Positions 55,331-61,863 of a stretch of 64,000 bases of DNA are shown here, piece by piece (position 1 is the first letter of the stretch; each line of letters begins with the position of its first letter). The stretch comes from Lates calcarifer (Eukaryota; Chordata; Actinopteri; Centropomidae). Location: assembly GCF_001640805.2 (NCBI RefSeq), contig NC_066843.1, positions 11,202,036-11,266,035 on the forward strand, given 5' to 3'. Under the pieces are notes generated by a model. The model saw nothing but the letters and a program-made list of their open reading frames with translations. It did not search any database and was not told the DNA's origin. Position numbers and translations under genes: made by a program.

Positions 55331-57995
55331 ACACACATGCACACATTCAACAGGGCTAGTTGTATCAGCTGCAGTTTGTCTGTAGTTCTGTAGTTATATA
55401 TGCATTAGTTTCTGAGGGGGTTGAAAGGATGACTTTGCCTGTGGGAAGGAATGGCAGTAGTGGATCAAGAACAGGTGTGCTGGATACCCTCTGTTGCAGA
55501 GGCAAAGAGCTGCTTCAATCATTGTGTGTATGTGTGTGTGTGCGTTTGTCTTCTCTGTTCGTGTGTGTGTCCACATCCTTCAACACATGTCCATGTTCTT
55601 TATGTCAACCTTGAACTATGCGTTTGTTTATTGAAGTTTGTTAAGCCATCTGTGTTTCTGTCACTTTCTTCTTACTCTGTGCATGAGTAACACTTTCATG
55701 TTTTTTTCTTTAAAGGTGTATTAGGAAATGTTTCCAATATTAATATTGAAGTAAATAGCTATATGGAGTATGGAAGGGTATTACTGCCAGTCTCACTGAG
55801 AATCAATACTTCAGTCTGTAGTTTTGTGACTTTAGACAAATCTTTGGTTTGCCTGTCTGATAAACCAAAACAGCATCTTCTTACAGACCAATGAAGACAT
55901 CGAACATGACCACATCAAATAGATTTACATGCAGTATTTAACTCAGGTGTTAGCTGGCTGAATAATAACATATGAACCATAAGAGGTTATTGAGTTCATA
56001 TTGTGTCAGGGCTTGCTGTTCTGAGTTACAGTCTTAAGTTGCTTAATGCAGCATTCAAACTTTTTTTTATGATGCTGTTCCCACCCAAATGATCCAAAGT
56101 GCCTTGAACCTATTGAACAAGTATTTGTGTGCTCTCTCTAACATGTCTACTAATGTTTTCAGTCTAGTGTAATTCACAAAGCCAGTACAAAGCCAGCTGT
56201 GGCAAAAAATGACAACTATGTTGTAGAATCCTGGGTACAGTTCTGCCTCCTATGTGGCTCTGTAGTGCTGTCAGTAACGCCACACTCCTACCTCAAGTTC
56301 AGGCCTGCTTATTCTTTCACATTAGCAATGGTGTCAGCTAGAAATGTGTAATTTTGGATCTATATAAGCATGTGTGAAAGCATGGATCATTCTCTCACTC
56401 ACTTTGATTCTTTTTGTGTATCTGTTTAAGCACTCATATGCCTTCATGTCCACGTAAGAGTGCGCACATGCATCCCTACATGTGTGCATTGTGTTGGCTG
56501 ATTGATGACTTTTCCGGCTGTGGGCAGATTCCCGGCAGTGTTTGATCCACATATCAGAGGAGGTGGAAGTAGGAGAGAGATAACATTCCAGGATGCTACA
56601 AGGGAACGTGGGAAGTAGAACAGCTCATAGAGGACCCACTCAATTCAAGGACAACAAACGGAAATTACTCATTAAACCACAGGCCTAATTCTAAGTACAA
56701 AGAAACCATAATGGCCTAATGTCTTAGGTGCTTCCCTGTTTGAAGAATCCCATGTATAGTTGAAGCTGTCTAGTCACTAGGGGGCAGAAATACTAAAAAA
56801 CACAATTTCATATAAACTCAACCCTGACATATTAAGTTGCCTTATCAAGTTGTTATGGCCTAGGTGTTACTTTCCAGTAGTTTAATACTTGGATTAATGA
56901 GAGCAGCGAGACTTGAAAACTAAGGCAATGAGTGTAAACAGCTAAAATCTGCATATAGTTATAGAGTTTGGTAGTAATGAGCCTGCTCATAGTTGTAGCA
57001 ACTTGTGTGAATGTTTTTCTGAACATTCGATCCTGAATGAAAGCAGTGATGTTTTTTAACACTTTGTCAAGAGTTTTTAGGCTGCAATTATATTTGCAAC
57101 TTTTGCCAAACTTAACATCAGTTAAATGACATCCTATTTGATAAACAGAATATATGTATGTAAGCCCACACACAAACACACGCACTAAAGCATATGGTGC
57201 ATATTACAGAGTTGTTTCCTATTCTCTTTCTACTGTAGCTCACAGCAGCTGAAAGAGGCAGAGACGGAAAGATAGAGAACAGTGTGTTCCCCCTGTGGGC
57301 ATAGCTAGGTTGCAACATGTCTTCATTACCGCAGCAATTGTCTTACTATTTTCATCAGTACCAGGAAAGGCGCCGCCATAACTGTGCCATCATGTGTGCA
57401 CATTGCAGTAGACAAGATAACTGCTCTATTTGACATTCAGGAGAGTTATGCCGCTGCTGCCATCGTATTATCTTCCCATTTCAGTTCAGAATCAACTCTG
57501 CGAAAAGTGCTGAAAAGCATCAAAGTCCTGAAAGCAAGTCAGTTCATACCAATATCAGTGATATCTTTCAGAGGGGCTGTCCTGGTCGACTTGCTAAAGC
57601 ACGTCTTTTTATTCCTACACACAGACAGAAAGCAAAGCAAAAGCAAAAGTTTCTCTTCTCTAACACCTCAGGAGGGAGACCTCTCTCCTCCTCCACCACC
57701 TCCTCCTCCTCCTCCTACAGCTTCTCTTACACTCACTTCTTTACCTTTCCCACAATCCTTTGATAAAAGTGCAGATAAAAGAGAGTCTGTGCTCATCTCT
57801 CTGGCCATCCATCTCTCCTTGAGGTTAGCACCTCCTTTATTATTTACTATTAGATCAGTAGACATACATACACACACCGCCTTGTTCTACTAAAGCTGGT
57901 GTGTGTGTGGGCGCAGTCCACATACTGTGTCTTTGCTTATGTATGTCTGTGTGCTTTGTGCCCCTTGTGTATGTATCTGTTCTTACCCTTTTGCT

Positions 57996-58080
<85 letters not shown>

Positions 58081-60845
58081 TTGGCTGGAGGCGGTGCAGT
58101 GTGAGGTTTTTGCTGCTGTCTGAAGTCGTCCAGCCTCAGTGTCATTAGAGGATCTCTTTAATCCAGACTTTGGGAGAAACTTCTGACAGCACGCTGCAAA
58201 TAGAAGGCCCCGCCGCACATGAAGAGCAGCTCGGCTCCTAACAAAACACCAAGTTTAAAGAGGCCCCTGGCCTTTTTTCCTCCTCCCACTATTCCCTCCC
58301 TTCTTTCTTCTTTGCTTTTTTTCCTGCCCTCTGTTGCTTTTACTTCACCCTAGGGAAACATGCTTGCCTTATCTGAGCAGGAGGACCACCCAGGAAAGAT
58401 GACTCAGGCATCGGTGTGTCTGTGTGCCTGTGTGTGTATATGTTTGTGTGCATACAACACTGGAATTGCACACTCATTTGACTGAGTGTAGCACTCACAT
58501 TTTTAGAACTTTTGCTGTTAATATTAATGCATGCCTATACCTGCATGGATCGCTCTGAGCGGTGTGTTTGTTAGTGCTTGCGTGCGCGTGTGCCTTGCTA
58601 ATCCTTTGAGCCAAACTTTGGAATGAAAGGCAGAGGTACATTGCTGATGGAGAGAGACCTTGAAGCTCCCGACTGTGGGACTGTGCAGCAGAGGTACATC
58701 AGGTGCCCCTATCTCCTCACTCTGGCCACGTGTTTTTTTCTCCTCCTCTTCGGTATCTCAGTGTGCTCACCTTTCTGAACTCTCTCTTCTTTATTCCTCT
58801 GCTCTGGATATTGTCACATTTCTGTCTTATCTACCCATGCCTTTGGCGTTGCATTTTGTTTACTTTTTTCCTCCTTCATGCACCTTTCTCTTTCATTCTC
58901 TTACTTCTCCCTCCCTCCACAGCTGTCCCCCTCCCTCCATGTGTCCCTCAGGAAATCTGATTTCCCCCTCTTCCTGGCCCGTTCACAATGATCCCAGTCT
59001 GCATGGCTGATAAAGACCATATCGCCCCGAGCATCTGGAGACACTTTAGCTGAATCCTCTATACACGGTCATTCATGCACCTTCGCACACTCAATACTAT
59101 AGAAACAACCAACATTTTGTGTGTCGGCATGTGACAGACGGGAAGTTAGACTCCGTATTAAAATGGTCTACAGCTGCAGAACCTCAGAGTGACAAGTCCT
59201 CATCAGAGTGTTATGTGGAATTGTTATATTTACCTCTAAATGATTTGAGAAATTTATTAGCCATATAAATGTGCAAATTCATTGTCATTTTTAAAATATT
59301 TTCCCCCAGGCTGGCAAGATATTGGTATTCAGACTGCATCAGGATGTGTTTGTTGATATTAACAGGTATCTGCATTGTCCACTTTATTGTTTTTTAATTA
59401 TTATTACTCATATCTGTTGATATTAGAGTTGGTGCATATCTATCACTGTGTGCCTAAACCCAGCCTGAAATACAGTGTAATACGACCACCACGTCAGACA
59501 GCGACAATGACTAAATATTTCCACGGTCCTTTCTGACTCACAAAGAGCTTTTATTCATCAGCAGAATCATCCCATATATTTCTATTAATGAAGTGACAAG
59601 CAGTGAACTTCTACCCTCAGAGTTGTTTTGAGCACATCAGATACCGAACCCACATGAAAGGCAGGAACACGTCACCCGTGAGGCCCACTAAGTCAGCCTC
59701 ACTTCCCAGAAGACCTGGTCCAGAAATGCTGTGTCACAATTCAGTGAATCAGAAGTGGGTTTAGGAAGTCGGGGTGGAGTTGTCAGGGTCTCTCATCTTC
59801 TTCATCAGTTGTGCCGCTGCCTAAAAGGAAATACTTACTAGATAATCCAGTGGCATACGACAAGAAATGCCCTTTATCATACAGTAGTATATTATTTGTG
59901 TGTGCTAAAATAAACTACTCAGTAGTTTTTATTCATATTACCTGACATTAGTCATTTGTCTCAGAGGACTTGACAGTCTGTGGCATTGTCTATAGTTAGA
60001 CCTTCCGATTCCGACAAAGAAAAAGTCCAAAAGAAAAGAGGGAAAAACCTCACACTCACGTGCCTTGACCACTACAATCTAAAAATTTAATAAATGGTGT
60101 TAGCCCCTGCTAAAAATGCTTTTCTAGTGTCGTTGAGCCTTTGATTTACCAATAAACAAAATGAAATGATGAAATCGAAGGCAAGGGGTTGCACTGGATG
60201 GAGATGTGGGGCTGTAATGGGATCGTGACTGCCTAAGAAATAGCCTGATTAATAGGATCAGCACGCGGGAGACCAGCTGCCTTTCATGCTGCAGAACTGA
60301 AACTGACCTCACCATGCTCCAAAAATCAGGACCGGTCTAATAATGTGTGTTAATAGAGAAATCCATCAGTAAGGGCCCTAAATGAGCCAAAAAGTGAATT
60401 TACCTGCATCAGTGGAGTGCGGGTGTAGGTTCATACTGTGGTGCAGTGTTTGAAATTATTAAAAGAAAATGATTATGTGTCAAAAAATGAGGAAAACATG
60501 TGAGGTGAGTTTTCCATCAATTTCAGGTACTGTGAGATCTACTGTATTTAACTGACAAGAAAGGTTTCAATAGTTTTTTTGTGTTGCCCCTTCCTTCTTT
60601 TTTAGTCGGAAGCTCTCAGAGAGTTGCTTCCCTAAAGTTCATCCTGGCCCTGAAGCCTAACACTCTGTGTGTGATTTATGTCAGTGGAGTGGGTTTTAGA
60701 TCAGACGGTCATGCCTATCACCTGGACTGGATTTCCCTCAGCTCTGAGAATCGACAAGGCAACACCTGGCCTGCTCAATCAACTCCACTGGGGAGAGACA
60801 CTGAGGATATTGATGCTAACCAGTGCCCCTCACACTTGTTGGAGG

Positions 60846-60887
<42 letters not shown>

Positions 60888-61863
60888 TGTGTGTGTGTGT
60901 TCGTGCATGTGTGTGTGTGTTCGTGCGTGCGCGCGTGTGTGTGCATGCGTGTGTGCAGGCATACTGCATGTGTGCACATATCAGTCTGCTTTTCATGCAG
61001 ACTAATCAAAGACGAAGCGTCCACATGTGCACTCAAAACATCTGGTTCTGCGTCCCATGCAAGAACTGCGCCTTTCTTTCCACTGCTATCACTTATGAGT
61101 AGAAAGGGAAAAACTGCCCTATACACATACACACACACACATACAGTACATTTTCTTTCTTTCTTTTTGTCCTTTTTCTTTCATTCTTTTCTTCTTTCTT
61201 GCCCAAATCTTAGAAAGCAAAACAGATTAAATTCTTTATTGGCACCCTTCGGGGAAATCTGATCAGCTCAGGTAGTGGAACACATATGAGAGGAGTCCAT
61301 ATCCACTAAATGATACAGTATATCTCAGTTTTTGCCTTCAAAGAAATAATGATCCTTAAAGGAATGCAGCTTTTTAAAAAAGCCTTGAAAGTTTGCTAAT
61401 TCCCTGAGTCAGAAAGTCAATCTTTTTGTGTGTCCTTGTCTAAAAATGAGTTTGGGCTTAATGAGGGAAGCTTCCCAGTAATTACTGTCATGACTTTATT
61501 ATTAGCCTTTTACACATGGGAACTAATCACAGGCTGCATCTCTCCTCACTGTCCCTCTGTCCTGTCTTCTGTCTACCTTCAGCATTTTCTCATCTCTCTT
61601 GTTTTCTCTCTCTTTGGTTCAGTGTCAGCCTGTGTCTCTTTCCTGTGCAAATGAAACTGTAGATCAGCGTCTAACACTTTGCATCAGTTACTCATTACAC
61701 CACACAGATCTCAAGTTGCTTTTCTTTTTTCGTCAGTCAGTCGACAACACTGACTGTCTCTCCCTTCCCCCAGGCTCTGCAGGAAAAGGTGGAAAGTCTA
61801 CAGAGGCAGCTGCACTGCTCAGAGAAGAAGCTGCTTAGCAAAGAGCTTGAGACTGAAGAGAAG
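260..61863 (+). CDS. cep112: CEP112 (centrosomal protein 112), internal part of the gene, 15 exons
   Basis: The coding sequence is a join of 15 exons: 260-359, 811-929, 1502-1645, 6287-6438, 6690-6819, 6936-7029, 7138-7197, 8350-8429, 19025-19160, 21738-21845, 26644-26826, 34775-35005, 45253-45315, 50002-50151, 61774-61863. The total is 1840 nt, which is 613 codons plus one surplus base in exon 6. Every junction is GT-AG with matching phase. The product is coiled coil throughout, rich in Glu, Gln, Lys and Leu, with no membrane segment or catalytic motif. I recognise it as CEP112/CCDC46 from remembered similarity to the vertebrate protein, in order and nearly without gaps. Known biology: CEP112 is a centrosome and spindle-pole protein, and human variants are reported in sperm head-tail defects. 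The molecular role is probably scaffolding (inference). The part here corresponds to about residues 285-900 of about 955; both gene ends lie outside the window. Another centrosomal coiled-coil protein is the alternative, but the ordered match makes that unlikely. Confidence 0.92.
360..810 (+). other. cep112: cep112 intron, 451 bp
   Basis: GT-AG intron. It holds a CT-rich stretch (about 530-600) and a GT-rich stretch just before the acceptor. Open frames across it are chance reads of these low-complexity parts. Nothing else is recognisable. Confidence 0.85.
811..929 (+). CDS. cep112: cep112 exon 2 of window
   Basis: The acceptor is CACAG at 806-810 and the donor GTATGAG at 930. The phase 1 base from the previous exon completes a Val codon. 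The frame then contains QIAELKKMSDQSTDSL and ends in Trp-Glu-Lys-Lys, closely matching the vertebrate CEP112 coiled coil. It is 119 nt and leaves phase 0. A short GT-rich stretch lies just upstream of the acceptor. Confidence 0.9.
930..1501 (+). other. cep112: cep112 intron, 572 bp
   Basis: GT-AG intron. Its only distinct feature is a 32-nt poly-T run at 1108-1139. Confidence 0.85.
1108..1139 (+). repeat. poly-T, 32 nt
   Basis: Uninterrupted T run inside the intron before the exon at 1502. It could be the reverse poly-A tail of a decayed retroelement, but no element body is recognisable beside it. Confidence 0.9.
1502..1645 (+). CDS. cep112: cep112 exon 3 of window
   Basis: The acceptor is CTTCCAG (ends 1501) and the donor GTGAGTA at 1646. 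The exon has 144 nt, 48 codons, phase 0 at both ends. It contains HTENIQELLEDTNVRL, one of the best-conserved stretches of CEP112. An in-frame exon like this could be skipped without a frameshift. Confidence 0.92.
2920..3090. other. candidate conserved non-coding element (unverified)
   Basis: A repeat-free stretch that differs from the surrounding intron. It has several TTAAT/ATTAA cores (TTTTAATAATTAAAG near 2985) between GC-richer blocks. No coding frame. Conservation cannot be shown from one sequence. Confidence 0.25.
5523..5643 (+). mobile_element. SINE fragment, tRNA-derived, 5'-truncated
   Basis: A B-box-like GGTTTGAGTCC at 5530-5540 is followed by an ACATGTCATGTCATT segment, a CTCTCTCTCCCCC stretch and an end of the form AATAAAGGCACAAAAATAT. 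This order is the usual body of an abundant teleost tRNA-derived SINE. No convincing A box is seen upstream, so the head is lost or decayed. The family name cannot be given without a repeat library. Confidence 0.6.
6287..6438 (+). CDS. cep112: cep112 exon 4 of window
   Basis: The frame is fixed by RELELRVKQQ and EKAQLEIH, so the acceptor must be the AG at 6285-6286; the AG at 6281-6282 would give an early stop. The donor is GTCTGG at 6439, a weak site, giving a phase 2 junction that rebuilds an Arg codon with the next exon. If the intron were retained, the frame would run to a TAA at 6542-6544. The acceptor also lacks a strong pyrimidine tract, so both borders are less certain than in other exons. 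Confidence 0.82.
6690..6819 (+). CDS. cep112: cep112 exon 5 of window
   Basis: The acceptor is TCCACAG (ends 6689). The first base completes the split Arg codon. The exon reads through KEKEQQSEQYEQ and ends QEHALSAAK, then a weak GTCCAA donor at 6820. It is 130 nt and leaves phase 0. The QEHALSA motif is a clear CEP112 landmark. Confidence 0.9.
6936..7029 (+). CDS. cep112: cep112 exon 6 of window, with a +1 frameshift
   Basis: The acceptor is CATGCAG (ends 6935) and the donor GTATGC at 7030. It opens in phase 0 as ASELIEDLEK, but the homologous continuation QLKQQLQDSEHRR lies one frame further on. The exon is 94 nt, not the 93 expected from phase 0 at both ends. The shift maps to the AAAA run at 6963-6966, which has one A too many. 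Read as given, the frame hits TGA at 7002-7004. No alternative splice inside the exon restores the frame. Skipping the whole exon would keep frame. It is either an assembly or sequencing indel or a real disabling variant. Confidence 0.85.
7138..7197 (+). CDS. cep112: cep112 exon 7 of window
   Basis: A 60-nt exon, phase 0 at both ends. It follows a CTTCTTCTTCTTCTCAG tract and ends before GTAGTG at 7198. It encodes DQEIKFQQEKDEL and a Tyr-Glu-Lys-Lys end, matching CEP112 in length and sequence. The introns on the 5' side are only 108 and 116 bp, the shortest in the window. Confidence 0.9.
7198..8349 (+). other. cep112: cep112 intron, 1.15 kb
   Basis: GT-AG intron with a pyrimidine-rich 3' end. 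The open frames at 7444-7686 and 8015-8296 show no composition or motif suggesting coding. I see nothing else. Confidence 0.8.
8350..8429 (+). CDS. cep112: cep112 exon 8 of window
   Basis: It follows a long pyrimidine-rich tract and acceptor AG at 8348-8349. The donor is GTACAG at 8430. It encodes EAKRKIAKLEDAL and ends two bases into an Arg codon (phase 2). That codon is completed about 10.6 kb downstream. Similarity to the vertebrate protein is lower in the first half of the exon than elsewhere. Confidence 0.85.
9610..9925 (+). repeat. dispersed repeat, copy 1
   Basis: It starts TTAAAGCTGCACCAATCAAT and shares 23 of 26 bases, without gaps, with the start of the copy at 45823. It keeps a second common block (TGTGAAATGGATTGCT, near 9664) and a third (AGGTGGCCAGAGACGACT, near 9895). 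The order is the same in both copies, but the spacing to the third block is longer here. This looks like a non-autonomous interspersed repeat. The class is unknown and the ends are approximate. Confidence 0.55.
10790..10970. other. candidate conserved non-coding element (unverified)
   Basis: Repeat-free, complex sequence with CGCATAAATTATCC, several CpGs and a TAATTAAG core near 10953, set in an AT-rich and repeat-rich intron. No open frame of note. The call is by appearance only. Confidence 0.28.
11314..11371. repeat. TA/TG-rich microsatellite
   Basis: Alternating TA, TATG and TACA units with an uninterrupted TA core around 11335-11349. Simple sequence; no function seen. Confidence 0.75.
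13679..13749 (+). repeat. (CTTCT)n pentanucleotide microsatellite
   Basis: Thirteen to fourteen uninterrupted copies of CTTCT, ending at 13749. It is a pure homopyrimidine tract and likely length-polymorphic. Confidence 0.95.
14979..14998. repeat. (AC)10 microsatellite
   Basis: Ten AC units within a longer CA-rich region that is interrupted by CGCG-containing bases upstream. Confidence 0.85.
16931..16956 (+). repeat. poly-A, 26 nt
   Basis: Uninterrupted A run. It may mark the tail of an old retroelement insertion, but nothing recognisable lies upstream. Confidence 0.9.
18291..18321. repeat. (CA)15 microsatellite preceded by (CCA)n
   Basis: A CCA/CAC trinucleotide stretch (about 18270-18288) runs into about 15 CA units. 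Confidence 0.9.
18961..19008 (+). repeat. (TG)24 microsatellite next to a splice acceptor
   Basis: Twenty-four uninterrupted TG units ending 16 bp before the acceptor AG of the exon at 19025. It occupies the place where the pyrimidine tract normally lies, so its length could affect inclusion of that exon. Confidence 0.95.
19025..19160 (+). CDS. cep112: cep112 exon 9 of window
   Basis: The first G completes the Arg codon split at 8429, and the frame reads through ADMALEQFKKQVELSSEK, a strongly conserved CEP112 block. It is 136 nt and leaves phase 0 at a GTCTGA donor. The acceptor (AG 19023-19024) has no ordinary pyrimidine tract: a (TG)24 repeat ends 16 bp before it, followed by a short T/G-rich linker. 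Skipping this exon would shift the frame, because it enters in phase 2 and leaves in phase 0. Confidence 0.9.
19443..19463. repeat. (AC)10 microsatellite
   Basis: About ten AC units, with a shorter ACACAC run about 10 bp upstream. Confidence 0.85.
19810..19980. other. candidate regulatory element, CpG-richer (unverified)
   Basis: Twelve CpGs in about 165 bp, against a strongly CpG-poor intron. It includes GGGCGTGACGTGG, AACTAATTAG and CCGATCGATGCGC. The GACGTG resembles a CREB/E-box-like core and CTAATTAG a homeodomain core. No transcript evidence can be seen. Confidence 0.3.
21738..21845 (+). CDS. cep112: cep112 exon 10 of window
   Basis: The acceptor is CTCCAG (ends 21737) and the donor GTCTGT at 21846. 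The exon is 108 nt, 36 codons, phase 0 at both ends. It begins MEKVEDDLIRSKSLREN and ends in a Tyr-Glu-Gln-Gln, nearly identical to the vertebrate protein. The Met is internal, not a start codon. Confidence 0.93.
21846..26643 (+). other. cep112: cep112 intron, 4.8 kb
   Basis: It has AT-rich sequence in the first half, then a C/T-rich part (24160-24300), a GC-rich island-like part (25200-25640) and a candidate element at 26105-26275. I found no exon between the flanking in-frame exons. Confidence 0.8.
26105..26275. other. candidate conserved non-coding element (unverified)
   Basis: Repeat-free sequence with several CpGs (GCCGATTTTCGC, GGCGCATAGC, GCCGATCGC) between CT- and GA-rich simple sequence, about 370 bp before an exon. 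Called by appearance only. Confidence 0.25.
26644..26826 (+). CDS. cep112: cep112 exon 11 of window
   Basis: The acceptor is CAATCAG (ends 26643) and the donor GTAGGG at 26827. The exon is 183 nt, 61 codons, phase 0 at both ends. It contains HSAEKDSLVQERQREV and ends with a Lys-Arg-Asp-Ala-Gln, both CEP112 landmarks. It is Gln-rich, and third positions are much richer in G and C than in the neighbouring exons. Confidence 0.92.
27918..27946 (+). repeat. poly-T, 29 nt
   Basis: Uninterrupted T run in the intron; no adjacent element recognised. Confidence 0.9.
32003..32130. repeat. imperfect palindrome, about 128 bp
   Basis: The left end GGTGTAACTAAT (32003-32014) is the exact reverse complement of the right end ATTAGTTACACC (32119-32130). 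Inside, TTATGGC near 32024 pairs with GCCATTATA near 32104, and ATGCCAGT (32047-32054) pairs exactly with ACTGGCAT (32086-32093). The centre is near 32067. It may be a hairpin-shaped ancient repeat, a small inverted-repeat transposon remnant or a conserved non-coding element. Confidence 0.65.
34775..35005 (+). CDS. cep112: cep112 exon 12 of window
   Basis: The longest exon here: 231 nt, 77 codons, phase 0 at both ends, with acceptor CTCTCCAG (ends 34774) and donor GTGGGT at 35006. It encodes a coiled coil with LALLREEEKQKAF, conserved in CEP112, followed by an Arg/Asp/Glu-rich part that is more divergent. Confidence 0.92.
35495..35728 (-). mobile_element. tRNA-derived SINE, minus strand
   Basis: On the minus strand the element starts with an A-box-like TGGCTCGGCAGG (35717-35706) and a B-box-like GGTTTGATCCTC (35674-35663). 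Next come a conserved segment resembling ACATGTCTAAGTGTCC and an end resembling GGCTTTGGATAAAAGC ATTATATAA near 35520-35495. That tail is shared by widespread teleost SINEs. The length is about 234 bp. It is non-autonomous and shows scattered substitutions, so it is probably old. Target-site duplications are not obvious. Confidence 0.7.
37433..37530 (+). repeat. (GT)n then GTGC-rich compound repeat
   Basis: About 26 GT units followed by GCGTGC/GTGC variants. An alternating purine-pyrimidine sequence of almost 100 bp, a classic candidate for Z-DNA. Confidence 0.9.
37947..37972. repeat. perfect 11-bp inverted repeat with 4-nt loop
   Basis: GTATACTAAAC (37947-37957) and GTTTAGTATAC (37962-37972) are exact reverse complements around a TTTG loop. 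It lies in an AT-rich part of the intron and has no following T run, so a polymerase III or terminator role is not suggested. Confidence 0.7.
38472..38498 (+). repeat. (GT)13 microsatellite
   Basis: Thirteen uninterrupted GT units. Confidence 0.9.
39995..40015 (+). repeat. poly-T, 21 nt
   Basis: Uninterrupted T run in the intron. Confidence 0.85.
42635..42700 (+). repeat. (TG)n then (GGT)n compound repeat
   Basis: About 14 TG units pass into TGG/GGTGT repeats and then back into TG. Confidence 0.85.
42867..42888. repeat. (AC)11 microsatellite
   Basis: About eleven AC units. Confidence 0.85.
44062..44120 (+). repeat. (GT)n followed by a 10-bp tandem repeat
   Basis: A GT run (44062-44083) passes through GCGCGC into three copies of GGTTGTGTGT (44091-44120, the last with one change). 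A simple-sequence expansion at two unit sizes. Confidence 0.85.
44191..44241 (+). repeat. 17-bp tandem repeat, three copies
   Basis: GAGTGAGTTATCATGAT occurs twice in exact tandem (44191-44207, 44208-44224) and a third, diverged copy follows (44225-44241). It sits about 70 bp after a GT microsatellite and a 10-bp repeat. Confidence 0.85.
45253..45315 (+). CDS. cep112: cep112 exon 13 of window
   Basis: A 63-nt exon of 21 codons, phase 0 at both ends. It lies after a long pyrimidine tract ending TTGTTGCAG and before GTAATC at 45316. It encodes ANSRLKQIEKEYSQKL, almost identical to vertebrate CEP112. It is isolated by introns of 10.2 and 4.7 kb. Confidence 0.93.
45538..45561. repeat. (CA)n microsatellite
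   Basis: About twelve CA units within a longer CA-rich region (45440-45572). Confidence 0.85.
45823..45965 (+). repeat. dispersed repeat, copy 2
   Basis: It starts TTAAAGCTGCACTAAACAAT and is followed by TGTGAAAGGCATTGCC near 45880 and AGGTGGCCAGAAACACAACT near 45940. The blocks are in the same order as in the copy at 9610, but about 170 bp are missing between the second and third blocks. The right end is approximate and may extend past 46080. Confidence 0.55.
49021..49095 (+). repeat. (CT)n homopyrimidine tract, 75 bp
   Basis: CT units with a single extra C at 49060 that shifts the phase. A 75-bp homopurine-homopyrimidine mirror-capable tract, a candidate for triplex (H-DNA) formation. It is followed by C/T-rich sequence to about 49560. 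Confidence 0.95.
50002..50151 (+). CDS. cep112: cep112 exon 14 of window
   Basis: The acceptor is CACCCATAG (ends 50001) and the donor GTCAGTG at 50152. The exon is 150 nt, 50 codons, phase 0 at both ends. It starts LIAELQTSLCDSKEE, matching CEP112. The middle part is more divergent from the mammalian protein but keeps the same length and charge pattern. Confidence 0.9.
52590..52670. other. candidate homeodomain-site cluster (unverified)
   Basis: At least five TAAT/ATTA cores in about 80 bp: TTATTATG, GTATTAAC, GCTAATGAG, CAATTAATGG and CTTATTAAAG. Such spacing is common in developmental enhancers and is also expected by chance in AT-rich DNA. Confidence 0.28.
54438..54500 (+). repeat. (CT)n(CA)n(CT)n compound microsatellite
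   Basis: CT (54438-54456), CA (54457-54487) and CT (54489-54500) in direct succession. Confidence 0.9.
54758..54787. repeat. (CA)n microsatellite
   Basis: About fourteen CA units after a GCGCGTAC-containing stretch. Confidence 0.85.
55294..55346. repeat. (AC)n microsatellite
   Basis: About sixteen AC units, then interrupted AC with T and G substitutions. Confidence 0.9.
58001..58078 (+). repeat. (GT)39 microsatellite
   Basis: The longest uninterrupted dinucleotide repeat in the window, 78 bp. The short open frames across it come from the repeat. Confidence 0.97.
60120..60420. other. candidate conserved non-coding element (unverified)
   Basis: Three hundred repeat-free bases with mixed GC content, a CCTGATTAATAGG core and several short CpG-containing words, unlike the simple-sequence-rich flanks. 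No coding frame was recognised. Confidence 0.25.
60847..60960 (+). repeat. long imperfect GT repeat
   Basis: GT units with GTGG, TTCGTGC and GCGCGC interruptions over about 114 bp. It creates open frames on both strands that are not genes. Confidence 0.9.
61774..61863 (+). CDS. cep112: cep112 exon 15 of window (last visible)
   Basis: The acceptor is CCTTCCCCCAG (ends 61773) and the donor GTAATA at 61864. The exon is 90 nt, 30 codons, phase 0 at both ends. It ends with CSEKKLLSKELETEEK, matching CEP112 close to its C-terminus. About 55 residues remain, and no exon encoding them is visible up to 64000. Confidence 0.9.

Larger units (their letters stand above)
50152..61773 (+). other. cep112: cep112 intron, 11.6 kb (longest)
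   Basis: It contains a TAAT-rich candidate element (52590-52670), compound CT/CA repeats (54438-54500, 54758-54787, 55294-55346), a (GT)39 (58001-58078), a long imperfect GT tract (60847-60960) and candidate elements at 58135-58265 and 60120-60420. The open frames at 57384-57893 and 60678-61262 are judged chance. Confidence 0.8.

Noticed and set aside
57384..57893. 169-codon open frame with a polyproline run
   Set aside because: The polyproline comes from a (CCT)n repeat and the rest has no recognisable motif. It lies between two exons that already join in frame, so it is most likely chance.
60678..61262. 194-codon open frame and its antisense partner
   Set aside because: About a fifth of it is GT microsatellite read as Cys-Val, and the rest shows no family.
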